A stretch of DNA of 13,434 nt, taken from contig CAZNVI010000028.1 of NCBI GenBank assembly GCA_964576705.1, positions 1 to 13,434 of the forward strand. Direction: 5' to 3'. The notes beneath the pieces are model-generated. The model made no database searches, had not been told where the DNA came from, and was given only the letters and a program-made list of their open reading frames with translations. Numbering within the stretch: the first letter of the stretch is position 1; every line of letters begins with the position of its first letter. Shown here piece after piece: positions 1-4,103 of the stretch. The stretch comes from CAYMDS01 sp964576705 (GTDB lineage Bacteria > Patescibacteriota > Microgenomatia > Levybacterales > UBA12049). The position numbers and the translations under genes were made by a program.

Positions 1-12
1 GGAATTGGTCCC

Positions 13-30
13 GCCTTTGGCTAAGAACCA
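13..30. repeat. short dispersed repeat B, left copy
   Basis: An 18-bp stretch (GCCTTTGGCTAAGAACCA) matches 405-422 at 17 of 18 positions. It lies just beyond the 3' end of the complete tRNA-Gln gene. Part of it (CTAAGAA, 21-27) can pair with TTCTTAG at 40-46 to form a 7-bp hairpin with a 12-nt loop. The hairpin could end the tRNA transcript, although no U-run follows. I take B to be a dispersed palindromic element because its two copies are the only non-tRNA sequence shared by the two tRNA-Gln regions. That interpretation is inference. Confidence 0.55.
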
Positions 31-52
31 TCTTAAGTCTTCTTAGGCATCG

Positions 53-123
53 CTGCGGGACATGGATTCGAACCATGATGAAAGGATTCAGAGTCCTCTA
101 TCCTACCATTAGATGATCCCGCA
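53..123 (-). tRNA. tRNA-Gln (anticodon CTG)
   Basis: A full cloverleaf can be drawn on the minus strand. The 7-bp acceptor stem is TGCGGGA/TCCCGCA, with a U1-A72 pair and G73 discriminator as usual for glutamine tRNAs. The D-arm has a 3-bp stem and an AATGGTAG loop. The anticodon stem is GAGGA/TCCTT with loop CTCTGAA, giving anticodon CTG for CAG codons. The variable loop is 4 nt, and the T-arm is CATGG/CCATG closing TTCGAAT. The 3' CCA is not encoded (the sequence continues CGATG), so a CCA-adding enzyme is required; one is encoded at 11184-12566. The tRNA begins 7 nt after the stop codon of the GIY-YIG gene on the same strand, and I see no promoter of its own in that gap, so co-transcription and processing are likely. 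Confidence 0.95.
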
Positions 124-130
124 GCGATAA

Positions 131-373
131 CTACGAATTTAAAATATTATCTAAATATTTTCTACCTTGGCCAGATTTTAAAAAAATTTCTCTCTTTACA
201 GCTTGACTTCTTGTAACAAATTCTTCTCTATAAACGATTTTCCGAGGTCGTCTACCTTTTGTATATTTTACTTTTCCAGAATTATGTTCAATTAATCGTT
301 TTTCCGCATCATTTGCACTTCCTACGTATCTAGTCCCGTAGCTAATACTCCTTAATACATATGTATAATACAT
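131..373 (-). CDS. small GIY-YIG domain endonuclease
   Basis: This protein of about 80 residues is essentially one GIY-YIG (UvrC N-terminal / YhbQ-like) nuclease domain. It has the YTYVL strand in place of GIY, RYVGSANDAEKRL in place of YIG with the conserved downstream arginine, then EHNSG, a basic TKGRRP stretch, and a C-terminal RE..LKSGQGR motif with its glutamate. I start it at the ATG at 373, because the family normally begins a few residues before YVL. A GTG at 389-391 would add six residues; GGAG lies 12 nt upstream of the ATG. Stand-alone GIY-YIG proteins of this size are common in bacteria and their substrates are mostly unknown. The gene lies between a complete tRNA-Gln and a decayed copy of the same tRNA, all on one strand, which hints at mobility or at tRNA-linked duplication. 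Confidence 0.85.
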   Translation of the reverse strand: MYYTYVLRSISYGTRYVGSANDAEKRLIEHNSGKVKYTKGRRPRKIVYREEFVTRSQAVKREIFLKSGQGRKYLDNILNS

Positions 374-399
374 GTTTTTTGGATTCTCCACCGAAGGCG

Positions 400-470
400 G
401 ATTAGCCTCTGGCTAAGAACCAGAATAAACGGATTCAGAGTCCACTATCCTACCATTAGATGATCCAGCA
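400..470 (-). pseudogene. degenerate second copy of tRNA-Gln
   Basis: Positions 431-470 match 84-123 of the complete tRNA-Gln at 38 of 40 bases, covering the acceptor 5' strand, D-arm and anticodon arm with the same CTG anticodon. Toward the 3' side the likeness fades. The T-arm position is filled by repeat B, giving TCTGG/CCAGA around TTCTTAG, which is not a valid T-loop (TTCRA expected). The acceptor 3' strand (GGCTAAT) cannot pair with TGCTGGA. A normal mature tRNA is therefore not expected. The two anticodon-arm and acceptor differences (A to T, C to A) do not destroy local pairing in the anticodon arm. Confidence 0.8.
405..422. repeat. short dispersed repeat B, right copy
   Basis: This copy (GCCTCTGGCTAAGAACCA) differs from the one at 13-30 by a single base and is fused directly to the tRNA-Gln remnant. 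With the next two bases it folds into a perfect 5-bp hairpin, TCTGG/CCAGA, at 408-424. Just outside it, 388-400 (CCACCGAAGGCGG) is another small near-palindrome that contains the alternative GTG start of the GIY-YIG gene. It resembles the TCCGCC/GGCGGA palindrome found inside gltX. Confidence 0.55.
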
Positions 471-510
471 AAGTAAGGTTATTGTACTAAAATGAGGGTG
501 AAATTGCGAA

Positions 511-1116
511 TTAGGCTCTGCCTTTTTGGAGCTGAATCATCATTATGAGTCCCAGTAAGCAGTTGATTTCGTCATCTGGGCTTAAATTCTGATCGACTAT
601 TTCGATTCTGAATTGTCTTTCGAAGAAACTAGCCTCTTTAGCTATTTTCATGACGATTTGATTCGTTTCTTTATTTGTGACATCGTAAGAAGGATGAAAA
701 ACGTATCCGCTGAACCATCCCAGAATCGGAATCTGGCTAAATAAAAAGTCTACCAAACGTATCCAGGGATCAGTCTCAGTTACGGTAAATTTTAAGCTAT
801 TTAATTTATCAAATATATTATAAGTTGCCTTGGTAATCGTCTTTAATCCTTCTTGTTTTATTGATCCTAGTAAGATTGATTCGTCAGAGCCTTTGTGGAA
901 AAAGTATTGTGCGTTAAAATCGATTATTTGAGGAGTTTTAATATTATAAATCTGTTCCTTTTCAGTTTGGTTATTAAATATCTTAATACTTTCACGAAGA
1001 GCCATTAGTTTTTGCTCTATATACATTATTTCACTTCCGGAACTGTCAGTAATTGAAAATCTGGGCGAAAGGGAGACTAGCTTAAAACGGATTTGGAGCG
1101 GGTAGTTAAAAATCAT
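511..1116 (-). CDS. tubby/LURP-one-like (YxjI-type) hypothetical protein
   Basis: This 201-residue protein has no signal peptide or clear membrane helix. It has the look of the LURP-one-related / phospholipid-scramblase-like beta-barrel family. Family-like features are a short strand followed by a D-x-x-G turn (FSITDSSGSEIMYIEQK), the QKL.ALRE segment, alternating beta strands with DF.A.YF and LLGSIKQEG, then ILGWFSGYVFHPSYDVTN and a final FRIEIVD strand. The biochemical role of bacterial members is not settled. The gene stands 46 nt downstream of the acetyltransferase gene on the same strand, but a minus-strand TATAAT at 1129-1134 suggests its own promoter. Family assignment is by pattern and is moderately secure; function is unknown. 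Confidence 0.6.
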   Translation of the reverse strand: MIFNYPLQIRFKLVSLSPRFSITDSSGSEIMYIEQKLMALRESIKIFNNQTEKEQIYNIKTPQIIDFNAQYFFHKGSDESILLGSIKQEGLKTITKATYNIFDKLNSLKFTVTETDPWIRLVDFLFSQIPILGWFSGYVFHPSYDVTNKETNQIVMKIAKEASFFERQFRIEIVDQNLSPDDEINCLLGLIMMIQLQKGRA

Positions 1117-1128
1117 ATCTAATTTTAT

Positions 1129-1155
1129 ATTATAGTTTTTAACTCATCCTGTAAA
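1129..1155 (-). promoter_or_regulatory. candidate promoter of the LURP-one-like gene
   Basis: On the minus strand a perfect TATAAT lies 12 nt upstream of the ATG at 1116, with TTTACA 15 nt further up at 1150-1155. The spacer is shorter than ideal, so the -35 is doubtful. The predicted transcript would have a leader of only about five nucleotides. Confidence 0.4.
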
Positions 1156-1162
1156 GCGAAAG

Positions 1163-1675
1163 TTACTTTAGTTTTATCCAGTAGCGAAGCTTCAAAGGCT
1201 TTCCCGATCCTTCATTAAAAGTGTTTTCTAAAATACCCCCGTTTGATTCAATAATTTTTTTCGATCCTAAGTTATTTATATCGCAAGTTACCAGAACATT
1301 TAGGATGCCTAAGCTTCTGGCTTTTAAGAGTCCAAGCTCAAGAATTTTTAACCCATACCCTTTTTTTCTTTTGGGCGGTCTTATATAGTAGCCGATATGT
1401 CCGCCTGTATTTGTCAGGCTTTTCGTAAGACTATGTCTAATTTGTACTCTTCCTATGAATTCGTCGTTATCTATAAGCCAATACGTAGTTGCAGGCACAT
1501 AACCTTTCGGCAAGTTCTCTCCTTTTGATTGACTGAGAAGTATATTTACAAAGTCTGAAAATGATTGATTTTCTTTGGGCTTGGCAAGACTAGTTCTATT
1601 AACTTCACGCTTTGCTTCCTCAAGCGCAGCCAAATACTCTTTTTTGTATTTTGTCGTTGGATGAATCAGTTTCAT
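1163..1675 (-). CDS. GNAT-family acetyltransferase (COG3981-like)
   Basis: This is a predicted N-acetyltransferase of about 170 residues using acetyl-CoA. The central part reads as the COG3981 type: PATTYWLI..DEFIGRVQIRH, then GGHIGYYIRPPKRKKGYG, which holds the R-x-x-G-x-G/A pyrophosphate loop, followed by LGLLKARSLGI, LVTCDINNLGSKKIIE and a terminal NGG strand. The substrate is not predictable. I place the start at the ATG at 1675 (MKLIHPTTKYKKEY), the usual family N-terminus. An upstream in-frame ATG at 1702 would put the promoter inside the coding region. No Shine-Dalgarno site precedes it, but TGCTATAAT ends 6 nt before the ATG, so the mRNA is probably leaderless. It is divergent from the TipA-type regulator across a very short gap and may be its target. 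Confidence 0.85.
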   Translation of the reverse strand: MKLIHPTTKYKKEYLAALEEAKREVNRTSLAKPKENQSFSDFVNILLSQSKGENLPKGYVPATTYWLIDNDEFIGRVQIRHSLTKSLTNTGGHIGYYIRPPKRKKGYGLKILELGLLKARSLGILNVLVTCDINNLGSKKIIESNGGILENTFNEGSGKPLKLRYWIKLK

Positions 1676-1681
1676 ATAAGA

Positions 1682-1690
1682 ATTATAGCA
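1682..1690 (-). promoter_or_regulatory. extended -10 promoter of the GNAT gene (leaderless)
   Basis: On the minus strand TGCTATAAT is a perfect extended -10 box ending 6 nt before the ATG at 1675, so transcription should begin at or next to the start codon. No good -35 is seen at 17 bp, as is common with extended -10 promoters. It lies beside the -35 of the opposing merR promoter, so the two polymerases would compete. Confidence 0.55.
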
Positions 1691-1695
1691 TTCTA

Positions 1696-1726
1696 TTGAC
1701 ATTGACGTTACGTTATAGTTTATAAT
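1696..1726 (+). promoter_or_regulatory. merR promoter with 19-bp spacer
   Basis: A consensus TTGACA (1696-1701) and consensus TATAAT (1721-1726) are separated by 19 bp. This over-long spacing is the hallmark of promoters remodelled by MerR-family activators, and it stands directly upstream of a MerR-family gene. The -10 ends 8 nt before the ATG at 1735, so the transcript is nearly leaderless. An inverted repeat TTATA-GTT-TATAA (1713-1725) overlaps the -10; I do not see a clean dyad centred between the two boxes. Autoregulation is inferred. Confidence 0.55.
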
Positions 1727-1734
1727 CGCGTTAT

Positions 1735-1974
1735 ATGAAGTACATGATAAATAAATTAGCGAAACTAGCAGGGGTGAGTGTCCGCACTCTTCATTACTAT
1801 GATGAGATCGGCCTGCTTAAGCCTACTTTTGTTGAAAAAAATAGTTACAGATATTACGAAGATAATGAATTGTTAAAATTACAACAGATTTTATTTTTTC
1901 GCGAGCTTGAGTTTCCTTTAAGTGATATTAAAAAATTATTAACTCTCCTGACTATGATAGAAAATTTGTGCTGA
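1735..1974 (+). CDS. MerR-family DNA-binding half (upstream frame)
   Basis: The 79 residues contain the MerR helix-turn-helix and wing: LAKLAGVSVRTLHYYDEIGLLKP followed by the SYRYYE..ELLKLQQILFFRELEF wing-helix. Typical relatives begin two or three residues before the LAKLAG helix, so either the ATG at 1735 or that at 1744 would serve. There is no Shine-Dalgarno site, and the promoter position favours leaderless initiation at 1735. As sequenced, the frame closes at 1974 after about ten out-of-family residues, so the product would lack the dimerisation coiled coil and would probably not bind DNA stably. Confidence 0.7.
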   Translation: MKYMINKLAKLAGVSVRTLHYYDEIGLLKPTFVEKNSYRYYEDNELLKLQQILFFRELEFPLSDIKKLLTLLTMIENLC

Positions 1975-2489
1975 TTGATCAAAAAAGACTATTAGAACTT
2001 AAAAGAAAAAGAATTGATAAGTTATTACTTACTATTGATAAAGCTATAAATTCTGTTCCGCAGAAGAAAGGAGGTGGTGATATGAACGCTGATGATTTAT
2101 TTGCTTCGTTCGATGATGATGAATTGGTAGAGAACATGAAAGAAGCGAAAAAAAGATGGGGGAATACTGATGCGTATAAGCAGTCAATGACACGAGTAAA
2201 AAATTGGACGAAGAAAGACTACGAAAGGATTAAGCGGGAAGGTAAGATATTTACTCAAAAATTAGCTGATGCCATGGATAAAGAAATTAATAGCAGAGAA
2301 GTGCAAGAATTAATAAAACAACACCATCAGGGAATTGAATATTTCTATGATTGCTCGATTGATATGTATAGAAACCTAGGCGAGATGTACGTATCAGACC
2401 AGCGATTTGCTAAATACTATAATAAGTTCCGTCAAGGTTTAGCAGTTTGGTTAAGAGATGCTATTAGTTATTATTGTGATAACAACTAA
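1968..2489 (+). CDS. TipAS-like ligand-binding half (downstream frame)
   Basis: This frame carries the antiparallel coiled coil (LIDQKRLLELKRKRIDKLL) and then the TipAS domain, which in TipA, Mta and SkgA relatives binds hydrophobic drugs such as thiopeptides. Recognisable TipAS features are ADDLFASFDDDE, the GLAVWLRDAISYY C-terminal helix and the LGEMYVSDQRFAKYY helix-turn. The GTG at 1968 is only the first possible start in this frame and has no ribosome site. The ATG at 2082 is far better: it follows a near-perfect Shine-Dalgarno site and falls exactly at the domain boundary, giving a 135-residue stand-alone TipAS protein. That product could be made despite the upstream frameshift. The ligand is unknown. 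Confidence 0.8.
   Translation: MLIDQKRLLELKRKRIDKLLLTIDKAINSVPQKKGGGDMNADDLFASFDDDELVENMKEAKKRWGNTDAYKQSMTRVKNWTKKDYERIKREGKIFTQKLADAMDKEINSREVQELIKQHHQGIEYFYDCSIDMYRNLGEMYVSDQRFAKYYNKFRQGLAVWLRDAISYYCDNN
2068..2084 (+). promoter_or_regulatory. internal ribosome binding site for TipAS-only product
   Basis: AAGGAGGTG (2068-2076) is a nine-base match to the anti-Shine-Dalgarno sequence and sits 7 nt (from GGAGG) before the ATG at 2082. Few genes in this window have any Shine-Dalgarno site, so one this strong inside a gene is notable. Part of the match follows from a KGGGD codon stretch that family members commonly carry at this hinge. Confidence 0.65.
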
Positions 2490-3064
2490 TTAAGTATCTT
2501 TAGTACATCTTTCCATCCATTTACCCTAGTTATTAATTTAGAATTTTCGATTTCAGTATTCCATGGTCTTGTATAAAGCAGTACTTGGATATTATTCGAA
2601 GAGCAGTCAGCTATATTTGAAGGTGCGTCTTCTATAATATGTGAAATATTAAGACTCTTACAGATGTCTGATTTTTTAAGGCTTTTTTCGCCACCGGGTG
2701 AATATTGGTTAGTTAAATATAAAGGTAAAGAAAGATCGGGAAAATATTTATTCAGCCATTGTTTAGTTTTCTTCTCTATAAAATGTGGCCTTGAGGTTAT
2801 GAAAGAAACGGAATGTTTCTTGCTCAGTTGATTGATCCCTTTAACTGCTCCTGGCATGGGTAATAATGCATCCATAAAATCTGTTGCGTAAAAATCATAA
2901 ACTCTCTTCATGGCTTCTTGCGGAGAACATCCCCAAAATTTATCAAGGTTCCATTCAGTATGATCTTCCGGAGAGAAGTTAGTTTTATATTTCTGGTTGT
3001 GGTACACAAGTAACCCGTCCATGATGGCCACTGTTACATCATCAAGATCGATTCCTACGTTCAT
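2486..3064 (-). CDS. HAD-family 5'(3')-deoxyribonucleotidase-like phosphatase
   Basis: The 192-residue protein resembles the NT5C-type 5' nucleotidase family (PF06941) of HAD phosphatases. The catalytic motif I is GIDLDDV (D6 nucleophile, D8 acid/base), motif II is FITSRP, a lysine follows in GEKSLKKSDIC, and motif IV is IIEDAPSN with the acidic pair. A small cap with the WNLDKFWG segment lies between motifs I and II. The expected reaction is hydrolysis of (deoxy)nucleoside monophosphates to nucleosides, giving a role in pyrimidine pool control, but substrate identity cannot be read from sequence. It starts 1 nt after the dgkA stop codon and is the last gene of the minus-strand cluster. No separate ribosome site is visible. 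Confidence 0.8.
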   Translation of the reverse strand: MNVGIDLDDVTVAIMDGLLVYHNQKYKTNFSPEDHTEWNLDKFWGCSPQEAMKRVYDFYATDFMDALLPMPGAVKGINQLSKKHSVSFITSRPHFIEKKTKQWLNKYFPDLSLPLYLTNQYSPGGEKSLKKSDICKSLNISHIIEDAPSNIADCSSNNIQVLLYTRPWNTEIENSKLITRVNGWKDVLKILN

Positions 3065-3065
3065 G

Positions 3066-3434
3066 TTATTTGAAGAGTTTCATTATGTGGGGCAAGAATA
3101 TCAATACGCCTACTATAACTGATCCAGCTGCTGTAAGAAATACCATTCCGGCTGCAACATCTTTAGCAATTTTCGCATCTTCTCTATGTTCTTTAATGAT
3201 AAGATCTACCATTCGTTCAATTGCGGTATTAATCATCTCAGTAACCATTACAAGTAATATCATGATCCCAAGTATTCCCATCTCGAAAGGATTGACTTTG
3301 AGAAGGATACTGATTATCACGACTGCTACGCCTACGAAAAAATGTATGCGTAAATTTTGATCTCTCTTAAATGAATGCTCCAATCCCTCAAAAGCATGGC
3401 CAAATGATTTTATCAGCCTATTAATTTCTATCAT
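3066..3434 (-). CDS. dgkA: DgkA-family lipid kinase (undecaprenol/diacylglycerol kinase)
   Basis: This 122-residue integral membrane kinase has three hydrophobic segments (about residues 29-48, 50-72 and 94-118) and an N-terminal amphipathic stretch (SFGHAFEGLEHSFKRDQNLRIH). The family signature EMINTAIERMVDLI, with the catalytic glutamate region, is followed by AKIAKDVAAGMVFL. In Gram-positive bacteria the DgkA homologue phosphorylates undecaprenol rather than diacylglycerol. No phospholipid gene is nearby, and the overlapping upstream neighbour is a PAP2-type phosphatase, so undecaprenol kinase is the likelier role. The start codon overlaps the phosphatase stop as ATGA, indicating translational coupling. 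Confidence 0.88.
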   Translation of the reverse strand: MIEINRLIKSFGHAFEGLEHSFKRDQNLRIHFFVGVAVVIISILLKVNPFEMGILGIMILLVMVTEMINTAIERMVDLIIKEHREDAKIAKDVAAGMVFLTAAGSVIVGVLIFLPHIMKLFK

Positions 3435-4021
3435 ATAGGTAACAACTTGGTATATTTTAACAGAATATACATGAATACGGTAAGTATAACTCCAAGTATG
3501 AATCCGGCAATTACCTCCGGTACCGAGTGACGCTTTATCTTGATTCTAGACCAGGCGACGATAGGGATTATTAATAATAGAAGAGGCGAAAGATAGTATA
3601 GCCTTACTATTGTCAGGCATACGGCGGTTATTGAACATACGTGGAGGGATGCTTTTATGCGGGTATTAATTAGCGTCGCAAGAACTATTCCAAGCATAAT
3701 ACCCCATACGGTAATAAAAAGTATAAAAGGCGCTTTAAAATAAGAAAGACTGAGCATATAAATTACTGTAATTCCTGCAATGACTGCGAAAAGTAATGGA
3801 CGCTGTTCGCGTTTTGAGACGTCCATATCGGAAAAGACTTTATTCTTCACCTCATAAATTACAAAGATCCCTGCTAAAAATAAGAATATTAAAGAAAATA
3901 ATGTCCATTTAATCGCCAAAATATGTCCATAACCAAACCTGAATATCAAAAGATAGGGGATGGGAAACAGTATAAAAATAGGATTCGTGATAAACGAGAT
4001 AGCACGAGCAAGATTTTTCAT
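3431..4021 (-). CDS. PAP2-superfamily membrane phosphatase
   Basis: This 196-residue protein has five or six membrane segments. PAP2 (phosphatidic acid phosphatase 2) motifs are visible in order: SKREQRP (R74-P75) for motif 1, IKASLH (S125, H127) for motif 2, and WSRIKIKRHSVPEVIAG (R159, H165, E169) for motif 3. The KX6RP lysine is not at its usual distance; the cluster K70-R71 lies nearby instead. Family members remove phosphate from lipid phosphates, including undecaprenyl pyrophosphate. Coupling to dgkA by a 4-bp ATGA overlap suggests the pair sets the level of undecaprenyl phosphate used for cell-wall precursors. It begins 46 bp after gltX without a Shine-Dalgarno site. Family assignment is good; the substrate is inferred. 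Confidence 0.75.
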   Translation of the reverse strand: MKNLARAISFITNPIFILFPIPYLLIFRFGYGHILAIKWTLFSLIFLFLAGIFVIYEVKNKVFSDMDVSKREQRPLLFAVIAGITVIYMLSLSYFKAPFILFITVWGIMLGIVLATLINTRIKASLHVCSITAVCLTIVRLYYLSPLLLLIIPIVAWSRIKIKRHSVPEVIAGFILGVILTVFMYILLKYTKLLPI

Positions 4022-4022
4022 A

Positions 4023-4103
4023 ATGGAGTCAAAGCTGCAAAGATTCAGAGATTCATAGGTAGCGATGTCACGCTGCTATGTCGCTATGACTCTTTGACTC
4101 TAT
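4023..4103. repeat. long imperfect palindrome at the gltX 3' end
   Basis: The outer arms ATGGAGTCAAAG (4023-4034) and CTTTGACTCTAT (4092-4103) pair at 11 of 12 positions. Inside them TAGCGA (4060-4065) pairs with TCGCTA (4081-4086), and AGATTCATAG roughly pairs with CTATGACTCT. The gltX stop codon lies near the centre, so the last ten or so residues of GltX are encoded by this repeat. The right arm is itself iterated (GACTC-TTT-GACTC). The hairpin might attenuate transcription into the downstream phosphatase gene. Confidence 0.6.

Larger units (their letters stand above)
1735..2489 (+). pseudogene. TipA-type MerR regulator gene, frameshifted as sequenced
   Basis: Two reading frames together make one full MerR/TipAL-like protein of about 250 residues. 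It has an N-terminal winged-helix MerR domain, a linking coiled coil and a C-terminal TipAS antibiotic-recognition domain. The upstream frame runs normally to DIKK and then reads LLTLL...stop. The other frame, entered at the A-run at 1930-1935, reads DIKKIINSPDYDRKFVLID and on into the coiled coil, as family members do. One extra A (A7 for A6) restores the whole gene. The cause may be a sequencing error in a homopolymer, a true inactivating deletion, or a phase-variable tract. Its stop shares bases with that of the convergent HAD gene (4-bp overlap), leaving no room for a terminator. Confidence 0.75.

Noticed and set aside
1..50. A possible second tRNA at the left edge ending GCGGGACCA on the minus strand
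   Set aside because: TTCTTAG is not a valid T-loop and no acceptor or anticodon arm can be drawn; the sequence is better explained as repeat B.
1..470. CRISPR array or integrase attachment sites from the repeats near tRNA-Gln
   Set aside because: There are only two copies of each repeat, with unequal spacing, and no integrase or Cas gene is present in the window.
1932..1938. Programmed -1 frameshift site in the MerR gene
   Set aside because: A_AAA_TTA allows only partial re-pairing in the -1 frame and no downstream stem is evident; a single-base indel in the A-run is simpler.
3070..3360. 96-residue plus-strand frame opposite dgkA
   Set aside because: It mirrors the hydrophobic helices of DgkA in antisense; the DgkA signature on the other strand decides the coding strand.
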